A DNA stretch of 64,000 bases. It comes from Planotetraspora mira. Its GTDB lineage: Bacteria > Actinomycetota > Actinomycetes > Streptosporangiales > Streptosporangiaceae. Positions 16,977-25,872 of the stretch are shown one piece after another. The position numbers and the translations under genes were made by a program. The stretch covers positions 1-64,000 of the forward strand of contig NZ_BOOO01000049.1 of the NCBI RefSeq assembly GCF_016863275.1. Direction: 5' to 3'. The notes under the pieces are model-generated. The model had not been told where the DNA came from, searched no databases, and worked only from the letters and a program-made list of their open reading frames with translations. Positions within the stretch are counted from its first letter, which is position 1; every line of letters begins with the position of its first letter.

Positions 16977-18275
16977 ATGACAAGCAGACCGGTGACCAAG
17001 GCCGCCGTCATCGGCACCGCGCTCGAGTTCTACGACCACGCCCTCTTCGGACTGGGAGCGGCGATCGTCTTCGACAAACAGTTCTTCCCGGCCGGCCAGC
17101 CTCTCGCGGGCACCCTCGGCTCCTTCGCCGCGTTCGCGGTCGGATTCCTGGCCCGTCCCATCGGCGGTGTCGTGCTCGGCCACTACGGCGACCGCGTCGG
17201 GCGCAAGCCCATGCTGGTCTTGACGCTGCTGCTGATGGGACTGTCCACGGTCGGCATCGGGCTGCTGCCCACCTACGATCAGGTGGGCATGGCGGCGCCT
17301 GTCCTGCTGGCGCTGCTCCGGCTGGCGCAGGGTTTCGGCGCGGGAGCCGAGTACGCGGGCGCCCTGGTCATGGTGGCCGAGAGCAGTGACCCCCGCCGGC
17401 GGGGCCTGTGGGCCTCGCTTCCCGGCGCGGGCGTCCAGATCGGCATCCTGACCGCCACGCTCGTCTTCACCGGGGCCGCGGCGCTGCCGTCGTTCGAGAC
17501 CTGGGGCTGGCGCTTGCCGTTCCTGCTCAGCCTCGTGGGCGTGGGCGTAGGACTGTTCCTCAGGTTCCAGGTGCAGGAGTCGGAGCTCTTCGAGCGCGAG
17601 CGTGCGCGCGGCTTGAGCCGCTTCCCGGCGCTGGAGGTCGTCAGGAGGCAGCCGCGGATCCTGCTGATCGCCTTCGCGGCCAATGCTCCCTTCGGCGCGA
17701 TCGCCTACATCCTGAATGTCTTCATGTTGTCATACGTGACCAGGACGCTCGGCCTGCCGGCCACGGTGGGTCTGGTCGCCAAACTGCTCGCCGCCGCAGT
17801 GGCGATCGCGGTCACGCCGCTGTTCGGGCTTCTGGCCGACCGCGTCGGCCGTCGTCCCGTCTTCCTCAGCGCCGCGCTCCTGCTCGGCGTGTTCGCCTTC
17901 CCGATGTTATGGCTGGTCGACACCGGTCACCCCGCATTGGTGATCCTCGCTGTCACGGTGGGTTACGGCGTCTGCGTCGCCGGGATGTTCGCCGTGCTGG
18001 CCTCGATGTTGACCGAGCTGTTCGACACCCGCTACCGCTACAGCGGCGTCGCGATCGCCCGCGAGTGGACGGCCGCGCTGACCAGCGGCCCCGCCCCGCT
18101 CGTGGCGGCAGCCCTTGTGGCGGGCGCCGGTGGAGCGTCTTGGCCCATCGCCCTCCTGCTGGTGGTGTGCGCGGCGATCACCTTCACCGCCGTCCTTTTC
18201 GCTCCGGAAACCCGCCATCGGAACCTGACCGAAGTCGTGAGCGAACCGGCGTTCCGTACGGGTGCAGTCATCTGA
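16977..18275 (+). CDS. MFS transporter, metabolite:H+ symporter type
   Basis: 432 residues, about 12 hydrophobic segments. The MFS loop motif is seen as [11 protein letters not shown] (about residue 62) and again as [10 protein letters not shown] (about 282); the N-terminus reads [17 protein letters not shown], as in the MHS family (ShiA, KgtP, ProP relatives). Such carriers import organic acids or compatible solutes with protons, so uptake of a carboxylated substrate or of hydrolase products is plausible but not shown. Its ribosome-binding site comes from the duplicated esterase tail. The stop codon overlaps the third 18-bp element. Confidence 0.88.
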   Translation: MTSRPVTKAAVIGTALEFYDHALFGLGAAIVFDKQFFPAGQPLAGTLGSFAAFAVGFLARPIGGVVLGHYGDRVGRKPMLVLTLLLMGLSTVGIGLLPTYDQVGMAAPVLLALLRLAQGFGAGAEYAGALVMVAESSDPRRRGLWASLPGAGVQIGILTATLVFTGAAALPSFETWGWRLPFLLSLVGVGVGLFLRFQVQESELFERERARGLSRFPALEVVRRQPRILLIAFAANAPFGAIAYILNVFMLSYVTRTLGLPATVGLVAKLLAAAVAIAVTPLFGLLADRVGRRPVFLSAALLLGVFAFPMLWLVDTGHPALVILAVTVGYGVCVAGMFAVLASMLTELFDTRYRYSGVAIAREWTAALTSGPAPLVAAALVAGAGGASWPIALLLVVCAAITFTAVLFAPETRHRNLTEVVSEPAFRTGAVI

Positions 18276-18280
18276 CCGAT
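18263..18280 (+). promoter_or_regulatory. Shared 18-bp element, copy 3
   Basis: TGCAGTCATCTGACCGAT overlaps the transporter stop codon and lies 63-80 bases before the haloperoxidase-like gene at 18343. The GTCA-NN-TGAC core is kept and the flanks match copy 2 (ggtgcagtca, gattgccg). An operator or promoter for 18343 is the simplest reading. Confidence 0.65.
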
Positions 18281-18342
18281 TGCCGCCGAGCGCCGCGGAT
18301 CTAGCGTCGAGCCCATCGACACCCATCCGAAAGAGACGTGAA

Positions 18343-19164
18343 ATGCCCTACGTGAGCGCCGCCGACGGCACACAGATCTTCTACAAGGACTGGGGCAGTG
18401 GTCATCCCATCGTGTTCAGCCATGGATGGCCGCTGAACGCCGACGCGTGGGACAACCAACTCCATCTGGTCGCCTCCCACGGCTGGCGCGCCATCGCCCA
18501 CGACCGTCGCGGCCACGGCCGCTCCAACCAGCCGTGGCACGGCAACGACATGGACACCTACGCCGACGACCTGGCCGCCCTGCTGGACACGCTCGACCTT
18601 CGCGACGTCGTGCTGGTCGGGCACTCCACCGGCGGCGGCGAGGTGACCCGCTACATCGGCAGGCACGGCAGCGCCCGTGTGGCCAAGGCCGTGCTGCTGG
18701 GTGCGGTCCCGCCACTGATGCTCAGGACCGACGCCAACCCTCACGGGTTGCCGATCGAGGAGTTCGACCGCATCAGGGCCGGGGTCGCAGCCGACCGGTC
18801 CCAGTTCTACAAGGAGCTGGCCGTCCCCTTCTACGGTTACAACCGGCCAGGCGCGCAACCGTCGCAGGGCGTCATCGACGCCTTCTGGCTCTGGAGCATG
18901 CAGGTGGGCGTCAAAGGCGCGCTCGACTGCATCAAGGCCTTCTCCGAGACCGACTTCACCGAGGACCTCAAGCGCTTCGACGTCCCCACGCTGATCGCGC
19001 ACGGGGATGACGACCAGATCGTGCCTATCGTCGCCTCCGCGTTGGAATCAGCTCAGCTCGTCAAGGGCGCCACCTTGAAGATCTACGAGGGTGCCCCGCA
19101 CGGCTTGGCGGGTGCCTTCGAAAGTGACTTCAACGACGACCTGCTGGCGTTCATCACCCGGTAA
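18343..19164 (+). CDS. Cofactor-free haloperoxidase / arylesterase-like hydrolase
   Basis: 273 residues from ATG 18343 (gagacgtgaaATG). It opens [18 protein letters not shown], the hallmark of bacterial non-haem chloroperoxidases. [10 protein letters not shown] forms the oxyanion region, [20 protein letters not shown] is the family block, Ser95 sits in GHSTGGG, Asp in HGDDDQIVP and His in GAPHGLAG. These enzymes act as esterases/perhydrolases using peracetic acid chemistry; the natural substrate is unknown. It is a paralogue of 8811-9587, and both have an 18-bp element upstream. A strong hairpin follows at 19319. Confidence 0.9.
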   Translation: MPYVSAADGTQIFYKDWGSGHPIVFSHGWPLNADAWDNQLHLVASHGWRAIAHDRRGHGRSNQPWHGNDMDTYADDLAALLDTLDLRDVVLVGHSTGGGEVTRYIGRHGSARVAKAVLLGAVPPLMLRTDANPHGLPIEEFDRIRAGVAADRSQFYKELAVPFYGYNRPGAQPSQGVIDAFWLWSMQVGVKGALDCIKAFSETDFTEDLKRFDVPTLIAHGDDDQIVPIVASALESAQLVKGATLKIYEGAPHGLAGAFESDFNDDLLAFITR

Positions 19165-19318
19165 AGGCCCCCCACCGCACATCCTATGGACAGCATGCCG
19201 ACGGCCGGCGCTCGCACCGAGGGCCGGCCGGCCGCTGAGGACCGCAAAGAGTGCAACGCATGGAATCTGGTTCGTCGCCTGCGCATCCGTCGGGAATCCA
19301 CGATGACATGCACGAGGC

Positions 19319-19348
19319 AGGCGTCGCCATCATCTGCTGGCGACGCCT
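19319..19348. terminator. Hairpin after the haloperoxidase-like gene
   Basis: AGGCGTCGCCA (19319-19329) pairs perfectly with TGGCGACGCCT (19338-19348) around an 8-base loop. It lies 155 bases after the stop and well before the next gene. There is no T-run, as is common in high-GC actinomycete terminators. The rest of the 392-base gap (19165-19556) shows no gene. Confidence 0.55.
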
Positions 19349-19556
19349 CACCCGCTGATCATTGCGTTGGGAGCGCTGAACCATCTTGACCTAGAAGCAC
19401 CAACCAGGAGCACGCCGAGCAGGCCAAGGCGGGCTGGATCGAGTAAACGTGGCGTGGAGCGGTGCCCGCCGTGGATGATCAAGTTGTCTGCTGAGGTTAC
19501 ACGTGGTGTCGGCTGGGCGTCATCGAACGGTGGCCTGGAGCGGCGATGAATTCCTT

Positions 19557-20531
19557 ATGCGTAAATACCTGCTCGCCGCCACCATGATCGCCACATCACT
19601 GGCCGCCGGTATCGCCTCACCCGGCATCGCCGGCGCCGACTCAGGTCACTCCGGCCGCGGACCTTCCTTCACCTTCGCCCTGCTGGGCGACACGCCCTAC
19701 GGGGAAGCACAGGAAGCCGCGTTCCCCACCCTGGTCGAGGACATCAACTCCGACAGGGACGTCAAGCTCGTCCTGCACGCGGGCGACGTCAAGAGCGGCT
19801 CCACCTCCTGTGACGACGCGCACCTGACCGCGACGGCGAAGCAGTACCAGACCTTCGACGACCCGTTCGTGCTGACTCCCGGCGACAACGACTGGACCGA
19901 CTGTCACCGCACCGCTGCGGGTGGCTTCCTCCCCACGGAACGGCTCGAGGCCTTCCGCCGGATCTTCTACCCGGTCGCCGGCCGTACCCTCGGCCGCCAC
20001 CCCATGAAGGTCGAGACCCAGGCCCGCGACCCGCAGCACCGCGACTACGTCGAGAACGTGCTCTTCACTGAGAAGCGCGTCGTCTTCGCCACGGTGCATG
20101 TGGTCGGCAGCGCGAACGACCTGGCCCCGTGGGCTCAGCTGCCCGGCGGGGACCAGCCAGAGCTGCGAACGGCCGAGTACGAGGCTCGCAAAGCCGCCTC
20201 GCTCGACTGGATCGACAACGCCTTCGACACCGCCCGGCGCACCCACGCCCCTGGTGTCCTGCTCCTGCTGCAGGCCGAGCCCACGCAGTCCGCGGGGTTC
20301 ACCGAAATCCGCGAGCGCATCGTCGAACGTTCTCGCGCGTACGGCAAGCCGGTGCTGCTCGTACACGGTGACGAGCATGTCCAGGAGGTGGAGCCGAACT
20401 ACGCCGGTGTTCCCAACCTGACCCGGCTGGAGACGTTCGGCGACACCGCCAGCCAGTGGCTGCGAGTCACGGTCAAGCCGAAGTCGCCCGAGGTCTTCTC
20501 CTGGAAGCAGGAGACCGTCCCGGCGGCATGA
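19557..20531 (+). CDS. Secreted metallophosphoesterase-like protein
   Basis: 324 residues from ATG 19557. A signal peptide (MRKYLLAATMIATSLAAG, cleavage near GIAGADS) precedes a calcineurin-like phosphoesterase core. Its metal motifs are FALLGDTPYG, VLHAGDVKSG, LTPGDNDW and LVHGDEHVQ, matching the family order GD-x, GDxxD, GDN/GNH, GHxH in slightly relaxed form. An exported phosphatase or phosphodiesterase is the likely role. The ATG was chosen over the upstream GTG because it gives the signal peptide directly; ggag lies upstream. Monocistronic by context. Confidence 0.83.
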   Translation: MRKYLLAATMIATSLAAGIASPGIAGADSGHSGRGPSFTFALLGDTPYGEAQEAAFPTLVEDINSDRDVKLVLHAGDVKSGSTSCDDAHLTATAKQYQTFDDPFVLTPGDNDWTDCHRTAAGGFLPTERLEAFRRIFYPVAGRTLGRHPMKVETQARDPQHRDYVENVLFTEKRVVFATVHVVGSANDLAPWAQLPGGDQPELRTAEYEARKAASLDWIDNAFDTARRTHAPGVLLLLQAEPTQSAGFTEIRERIVERSRAYGKPVLLVHGDEHVQEVEPNYAGVPNLTRLETFGDTASQWLRVTVKPKSPEVFSWKQETVPAA

Positions 20532-20819
20532 CACACCCCGGCCGTAGCCGCTCCGCGCTCGGCGGCGGCTACGGCGGGGAACCCGTAAGCGGACCGGCGC
20601 GTCCGACCCCAGGGGATGACATGCGGGGCCAGCTGTCGGTTGGCGCCCCTGAGCCGGCGGCCGCGCATCACATCGCCAAGTCGAGGACGGCCTGGGCGCC
20701 GACCGGGGCCTTCTTCTTGCGCCGCTGTTAGCCATGTCGTAGCCACCGCCAGGCGCACCTCCCGGGTTGTGCAGATCTCCGGGTGATGCCCCGACCGTGA
20801 CTATCGGGCCCCCGCTCCA

Positions 20820-21003
20820 GCCACACCGCGGTCGCCTCCGCCTCGATGAGTGCCTGCAGCACGGCTTGCAGAGCGTGGCGGATGACGTCGGCGGCGTCGG
20901 CGGCTTTCAAAGACTCCAACAGGTCGAGCAGGGCAGACTGGTCCAGAGCCGTCGTGTGGCGTCCTTCGCGAGAGCCTTTGGTCGGGAACTCGCTGACCGT
21001 CAC
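20820..21003 (-). pseudogene. N-terminal remnant of an IS256-family transposase
   Basis: On the minus strand the frame reads TALDQSALLDLLESLKAADA and then ALQAVLQALIEAEAT, the conserved start of IS256/Mutator-type transposases. Family resemblance stops after about 60 residues; the DDE core is absent. The flanking 20532-20819 shows nothing recognisable. A C-terminal remnant of the same family lies at 29.2 kb. No terminal inverted repeats were found. Confidence 0.65.
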
Positions 21004-21169
21004 ACGATGGCTCGCCCCATGTCCGGGGCTTGCTTCACCAGCTTGGAGTTACACCACCCGAGGGGACGTCACCCTACGCGCATGACGTGTGGTCCCCGAA
21101 TACTCCCTCGCCAGGTCAGGGGCGCGCGAACAGCGTCGCGATTCCCTGCCCCACGCCGCCGTTTCTGCG

Positions 21170-21465
21170 CGTTCTATGGCACGGCACATCGGGGCCGAAC
21201 CGCCTATGCGCTCGGGTTTACCGGACTAGGAGTGGGTGCATCTCGGTTCGCCGCCGACGTCATGTTGGACCTCCTCGATGGTCGGCCGACCGAACGAACG
21301 GAATTGGAGATGGTACGTCGGAAGCCGCTGCCATTCCCGCCAGAGCCCTTCGCCTGGGTGGCGATCCAGGCCACGCGTCGGTCGCTCGCTCTGCACGACG
21401 CAACCGGTCGCCGCAACCTGTGGTTGCGCACGCTGGACAGGCTAGGCCTAGGGTTCGACTCATGA
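21170..21465 (+). pseudogene. C-terminal remnant of an FAD-dependent oxidoreductase (DadA/PuuB-like)
   Basis: The frame contains GRTAYALGFTGLGVGASRFA, the C-terminal FAD-binding block of D-amino-acid-oxidase-type enzymes. It continues through DLLDGRPTERTELEMV and PLPFPPEPFAW to a natural-looking stop after LGLGFDS. The N-terminal GxGxxG domain is missing, and an IS256 remnant sits just upstream. This is the broken 3' end of a once complete gene of about 460 residues. Confidence 0.65.
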
Positions 21466-21778
21466 GCGGCCCTTGGTGACGGCGGCCATGGAAGCTCCCC
21501 TTGGGCGGCCAGATACCTGCGCCTGCCGATAATTACATCCGTCCATGTCATGGCCAGGTGGGGCTTCACGGGCTGGGTGTCCGACAGCCAGTCGGCGAAC
21601 TCTCGGACGCCGTCGGCGTAGGTCTCACGGGGGCTATGTCGTCGTCATCTGTCTTTGCGATATCGCCGGCAAGGCCCGCGGTGGCACGGGCCAGGAGAAT
21701 GGCTCCGACGAGGGTGGCGGTCGCGGCCAGGCCGTCCTCGCGGTCACCGGGCCAGCGCCGTCGCGGAGGCTGCGCGGC
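21466..21778. other. Intergenic stretch, no gene supported
   Basis: 313 bases between the oxidoreductase remnant and the convergent LysR gene. Several overlapping frames are open because of GC content, but none has a ribosome-binding site or family motif. Confidence 0.4.
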
Positions 21779-22666
21779 TCAGACGACGAGGGTGCCGATG
21801 TCTGCGGCGACTTGGGCGAGGGCCCGGATGCGCTCGTTCTCGGTCTCAGTACGCCACACCAGGGCATATGGCAGGGCGTCGATGTCGCTGACGGGCAGGT
21901 AGGCGATGTCGGGCCGGTTCCAATAGCGCGTCATGTGGGCGGGGAAGAGATTGACGAGTTCCCCGGTGCTGGTCAGGGTGAAAATCTCCTCCGTGTTGCG
22001 TACCAACGGGCCGCGTTCGATAGGGCGGCCCTTGCGGGTGTAGAACGGGCAGAAGCTGTCGGCCCAGTAGTCCGGTATCGACGGGCCGTCGCTGTGCTGG
22101 AAGTCGGCGAGCATCTCCAGTGAGACGGAAGTGCGCCGGGTGAGTTCGTGGTCGGCGGCCACAGCCACCACCCGCGGGTCGGCGAACAGGACCGGACCCA
22201 CCGTCAAGTCGGGTTCTTCGACCGGCATCCAGCAGATCAGGATGTCAAGGTCGCCGCGACGCAACCCGGCGAACGGGTCGATGAAGGGGGCGTGCTGGAT
22301 CTGCAGTTTCCACTGCGGGTGACGCGTGCGGAAGGTGTCCCAGTAGGGACGCAGCTCGTGGGCGTTGAGGGGGATCATGCCGACGCGCAGCACGGCGGTG
22401 ACGCCCTGGGCGGCCAGCTTGGCTCGGCGCATGCCGTCCTGCAGCCCGGAGTAGACGGGCCAGAGGTCGTCGCAGAGCTGCCGGCCGAGCGGTGTCAGCC
22501 GGACCGTGCGGCTGGTGCGGTCGAACAGCGGGGCGCCGATCTGGCGTTCCTGTTTCTTGATGGCCTGGGTGATGCGTGCGGGGCTCACGCGCAGCCGTTC
22601 GGCGGTCCGCCCGAAATGCAGCTCTTCGGCAAGGGTCAGGAAGATCTCGATGTCGCGAAGTTCCAC
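21779..22666 (-). CDS. LysR family transcriptional regulator
   Basis: 295 residues from GTG 22666, preceded by gagagagag. An ATG-opened frame extends 55 codons further but gives an atypical tail. The N-terminal winged helix reads MELRDIEIFLTLAEELHFGR, TAERLRVSPARITQAIKK and PLFDRTSRTVRLTPLG, as in the LysR family. The periplasmic-binding-like effector domain follows (about 90-290). The inducer is unknown. It faces no obvious target: the divergent side (22667-23113) is empty and the downstream neighbour is the broken FAD oxidoreductase, which may have been its target. Confidence 0.88.
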   Translation of the reverse strand: MELRDIEIFLTLAEELHFGRTAERLRVSPARITQAIKKQERQIGAPLFDRTSRTVRLTPLGRQLCDDLWPVYSGLQDGMRRAKLAAQGVTAVLRVGMIPLNAHELRPYWDTFRTRHPQWKLQIQHAPFIDPFAGLRRGDLDILICWMPVEEPDLTVGPVLFADPRVVAVAADHELTRRTSVSLEMLADFQHSDGPSIPDYWADSFCPFYTRKGRPIERGPLVRNTEEIFTLTSTGELVNLFPAHMTRYWNRPDIAYLPVSDIDALPYALVWRTETENERIRALAQVAADIGTLVV

Positions 22667-23113
22667 GACTCTCTCTCGCTTAACTCGGGGGGTAATACGG
22701 CCCTGCGTAGATTGCCGTTGTTTCGGGGTTGTCGTCGCGTTGATCCTAGTCACGGCCGAGTCGGGCCACTCCTGCAGTGACGACATGACACCTTCGATGG
22801 GCAAACCTGGTGACGGCTTCGTTAACGACATCTTGTGCCCCTTGATGCGCGCATGCTCGTCTCCACTAGGGGCGCCGACCCTGCTCCGAAATCAGGTCAT
22901 GCTCTTGATCGTGTGCGGCCCCGGCGACGAGGTCATCTGTGATCGACGGGCCATCAGCGGGCCATTAGCTAGGGTGACGATGGGTCAATCACGGTCACTC
23001 ATGGCCGCCCCGAAGCCCAGCTCAGCGAGCCTACGAGGCGTGATCCATACACTTCCCAAGCTGACAGCGCGGGCTCGCTTCCCGTCACCCGCTTCGGGCA
23101 ATGGCGATGTCCC
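22667..23113. other. Intergenic stretch, probable LysR promoter region
   Basis: 447 bases between the LysR start and the end of the SMI1/KNR4 gene. Nothing gene-like is seen. A LysR operator (T-N11-A type) should lie near 22670-22750, but no clear copy stands out. Confidence 0.35.
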
Positions 23114-23695
23114 TCAGCCATGTTCCGACAAACGTGTCCTAGCCATCTCCCAGGGCCGCATGTCGCCATCGTCGTCGGCGTCTCCCACGTACCAACCCGC
23201 GTCTGAAAGCCAGGTTTCCAGCCACTCGGTCAGGCTCCCGGAGTCGACGAACCATGCCTCAGGCCAGTCGTCGTCGCTTCCGATCGCGTTCGGTTCGAAG
23301 AGCAGTACCGCACCCTCAGGGCTGAGGCAGTCCACGGCGGCGTACATGCCGCATCCCCAATCCAGGATCGGTAAGACTCCCGCCGGCCAGCGTGTGCGAT
23401 CTCCGGATAGCAACATCGAACGTTCCTCAAAGTAGGTGTCGATGGCGGTACGCCCCTCTCCCAGGAGTGGGAAGAGTTGGTAGTCAGGGCCGAAGCCGCC
23501 ATTGGCCACCTCGCGGTAGAGCCTGACGAGCACCGGTGGCAACGTGAAGCCCAGCATGCTCTCTGCTTGGGCCAGCTCCTCTACCTTCGCCGTACGAGGC
23601 AACTGCCCCTCGGCCGCGAGGGCCTTCACTGACACCCGCTGGATAAGATCATCTATATTTGCCACGACGATGATCCTGCCATCCGTGCATGACAT
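23114..23695 (-). CDS. SMI1/KNR4 family protein
   Basis: 193 residues from ATG 23695, with GGAGG eight bases upstream. The longer frame to 23890 has no such site. The SMI1/KNR4 fold is seen as VEELAQAESMLGFTLPPVLV, then LYREVANGGFGPDYQLFPLL, then a Trp/acidic C-terminal half (LDWGCGMYAAVD, EWLETWLSDAG). In bacteria the family is widely used as immunity to polymorphic toxins, but single house-keeping copies are common in actinomycetes; no toxin gene lies adjacent. It ends the left block, next to a tRNA-Tyr fragment. Confidence 0.82.
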   Translation of the reverse strand: MSCTDGRIIVVANIDDLIQRVSVKALAAEGQLPRTAKVEELAQAESMLGFTLPPVLVRLYREVANGGFGPDYQLFPLLGEGRTAIDTYFEERSMLLSGDRTRWPAGVLPILDWGCGMYAAVDCLSPEGAVLLFEPNAIGSDDDWPEAWFVDSGSLTEWLETWLSDAGWYVGDADDDGDMRPWEMARTRLSEHG

Positions 23696-23901
23696 TTCTC
23701 CCGCCTCCGCCAGGGCAACCGCGGTGTCGGCGACCAGCGCCACACCTGACTTGAACGCCGCTGGAGATCGTTTGGGGACCTTGTAAACAGAAGGCCCGCA
23801 GAGCGCCTCTCGCACGCGGGTACGAGCTTGATCACGTGCCACAGGCGTGCCATATCCCATGGGAAACAGCGGGGAATCACGGTCATTCACGGATCATGAA
23901 C

Positions 23902-23945
23902 AAAGAGGCCCACGACCGGCATTTCTGCTGATCAGGGGCCTCTTT
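23902..23945 (-). terminator. Hairpin terminator behind the tRNA-Tyr fragment
   Basis: On the minus strand AAAGAGGCCC and GGGCCTCTTT form a 10-bp stem followed by GTT. It begins about 9 bases after the tRNA 3' end. This is the place and shape expected of the original tRNA terminator, which supports a genuine displaced tRNA end. Confidence 0.6.
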
Positions 23946-23953
23946 AGGCTGGT

Positions 23954-24004
23954 GTGGCAGGTGCAAGGTTCGAACTTGCGTAGGCTGAGCCGACGGTTTT
24001 ACAG
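23954..24004 (-). pseudogene. tRNA-Tyr 3' half (integration-site remnant)
   Basis: The minus strand reads from the anticodon loop CTGTAAAACC (anticodon GTA), through the long variable arm typical of bacterial tRNA-Tyr, to the T arm GCAAGTTCGAACCTTGC and the acceptor strand ACCTGCCA. The 5' half is not present: the upstream DNA cannot pair with the anticodon stem. Recombination in the anticodon loop of tRNA genes is the usual mode of actinomycete integrative elements. It therefore looks like an att site, with foreign DNA starting to the right. Confidence 0.72.
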
Positions 24005-24136
24005 AGCGGCGTCTACTACGTCGGCACACATCGCTTTACCTGCTAGAACGTCATCGAAATGGTTCACAGAATGTCCGGGCTACGCGCATACGACGCAAGC
24101 CGCTTCAGCGCCGCTCTTTCGATCTACGCTGGTGAC

Positions 24137-24559
24137 GTGCACAAGGAACTCCTGGCTGCGCTGGAACCGGTATGTCGCGACCTGCACACGAACTGCGCCG
24201 TCCCTCCCGACATCCGCGAGATCCCCGACGGGTGGGAAGGGTTGGCGTCCGCCATGTTCTATGCTCCCGACGGCAGCGGGCAGGGCGTCTCCGTGGTGGT
24301 TGGACAGGACCCGACCGAGCAGGTGTCGCGGCTCGCAGATCAGGTGCAGGAGTGGGCGGTGGAAGCGTTGTGGACCGCAGGCCTGTCCGCGGTGTGGCCT
24401 CACTGCCCGTCGCATCCCGATTCGCACCCTCTGGTCGCCAGGGTTGCATGCGGCGAGGCAGCGTGGTTCTGCCCGAAGACCGGTGAACTGGTTGCTCCCA
24501 TCGGGCAATTGCCTGCTATTACGCCTCCCCCAAAGGGATCCTCGCGCAGGAATCGATAG
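24137..24559 (+). CDS. Hypothetical protein
   Basis: 140 residues if started at GTG 24137 (166 if at ATG 24059); neither has a strong ribosome-binding site. The sequence is balanced, with a HKELLAALEPVCRDL start, a central glycine-rich DGSGQGVSVVVG strand and a Trp/Cys-containing C-terminal part (AVWPHCPSHPDSHPL). Codon bias is actinomycete-like, so it is probably real. No signal peptide or membrane segment. Family not recognised. It is the first gene right of the tRNA-Tyr att remnant. Confidence 0.55.
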   Translation: MHKELLAALEPVCRDLHTNCAVPPDIREIPDGWEGLASAMFYAPDGSGQGVSVVVGQDPTEQVSRLADQVQEWAVEALWTAGLSAVWPHCPSHPDSHPLVARVACGEAAWFCPKTGELVAPIGQLPAITPPPKGSSRRNR

Positions 24560-24841
24560 CACAGCCGGCACGTGAGTCTGGAACGAAGACCACTGCCTCG
24601 CTCTCGTGCGGCCACGTTGCTGTACCTGGCTGCTGTACAGCTCGCTTTGTCAGCTCGGCCAGCTCAACTACTCCACAATCACCCTGGAGCCGGAGCGCCC
24701 CGCTAGAGTCGCGTTCCTTGTCCGAGGTTCATGCCTTACGGATCTTCTCCGTCGTTGTACCAGGTGACAGCGGGCCAGCGCTCCCCTGCGGCGAGGAACT
24801 GGTTCGCAATCGGTACAGGCCTCATCCCGCCGGGATGGCCG

Positions 24842-25073
24842 TCAGGGGGTTGGCGGGCCGGTGGGGAACAGGATGGGGCTGAGCAGGTACGGCGCGCGGC
24901 CCCCGGGACAGACTGGTTTCCGAGGTGGGGTCGAGGACCGCAAGCAGTGTCCCGATGAGGGCGCCGAGTTCGTCTGGGGTGAGCCAGATGGTGCCTTGGC
25001 GGTAGGAGACTGCGTCGGCGGTGGGACTCGCGCCCTGGCGGTCGAGGTAGGCGTTGAACTCGGCTAAGCGCAT
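24842..25073 (-). pseudogene. Frameshifted C-terminal fragment of an ArsR-like regulator
   Basis: The minus frame starts FNAYLDRQGASPTADAV and continues IWLTPDELGALIGTL, the C-terminal half of actinobacterial winged-helix ArsR-type regulators. A one-base shift near 24900 is then needed to continue with the usual tail APYLLSPILFPTGPP and its stop (24842). The DNA-binding N-terminus is gone. Confidence 0.55.
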
Positions 25074-25466
25074 AGATCAGGGTCTTCACCTGTTACAGAG
25101 TGAGACGGTGCTTTCTGGCGGCCCTCTCGCCCGCGGTGCGGCACAGCCCGCCGAGATCTGCGGGGCGAGACCGGAGACGTCGGCGGTGACCGCGTCGATG
25201 TGATCACCGGGATCGAAGAACCTCTGAATGTTCGTTCGCGGTCGCAGGCACGCGTCCACGTCGGCCGGGGTCCTGGGCGCCACGGCCGATCCGACTCCGG
25301 ACAGCCCGCGAACTGACGCGTCGCCTAGCGACCAGGTCAACATTCGCGCTGAAGCCGCAAGGAATCCGTCAAGACGCATCAGAAGCCCGAAGTCTCGCGA
25401 TTCTCTGTATATAAAGCCGTCCGACTTCGATGACTTGAGGTGGTCTCGCGAATCCGAGGAGTGGAG
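25074..25466. other. Intergenic stretch with possible minus-strand debris
   Basis: 393 bases. A minus-strand frame reads TPADVDACLRPRTNIQRFFD and on to AVTADVSGLAPQISAG, which looks like once-coding sequence, but it has no start and no family I can name. The last 80 bases should hold the promoter of the small ORF at 25467 (tgtatataaag). Confidence 0.35.
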
Positions 25467-25550
25467 ATGGCCGACATCATCATCGTCGTTCTGACGATCG
25501 CCATGTTCGCGATCTTTGGACTTGCCGTGAGGGCGCTCGAGCGGCTGTGA
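25467..25550 (+). CDS. 27-residue membrane peptide, like the short ORF before kdpF
   Basis: MADIIIVVLTIAMFAIFGLA followed by VRALERL; ATG with gaggagtggag directly upstream. It is one hydrophobic helix with a basic-acidic C-terminal end. Short genes of this shape are regularly found just upstream of kdpF in actinobacterial kdp potassium-transport operons. Here the rest of the operon is missing, but a kdpA fragment lies at 29.96-30.2 kb on the same strand. It is either an orphan of a lost kdp operon or an independent micro-protein. Confidence 0.55.
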   Translation: MADIIIVVLTIAMFAIFGLAVRALERL

Positions 25551-25872
25551 GTGCCCCACTGGTCTCGTGGCACCATCGGCGGGCCTGGTGCCCCATGGTC
25601 GCGAGCAGACGATGCCGAATCGGCCGGCGATTCGCCGCTGCACGGGTCGAGCAAAGGCTGACGAGCGAGTGCGTCGCCGCAGAAACACAATGTCAGGACC
25701 GCGGGTATGTGTTTCGCAGGGGCCCGCGCCATCTGACCCGAGCCGTGCGCCCGGCCGAGATCTTCGAGGGCCGGGCGTCGGGGCGGGTTTCGCTCGTTAC
25801 CGGTGCCTGTTTGACCGCCTGCTCGAGGAGTCCAGGCGGAGGACGTCACTCTGACCATCTGTGGAGGTAGCC
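25551..25872. other. Intergenic stretch, P450 promoter region
   Basis: 322 bases between the 27-residue ORF and the P450 gene. No gene or clear repeat is seen. Confidence 0.35.

Noticed and set aside
23954-24030. Intact tRNA-Tyr gene
   Set aside because: The bases that should form the 5' half of the anticodon stem, D arm and acceptor do not pair; only the 3' half is present.
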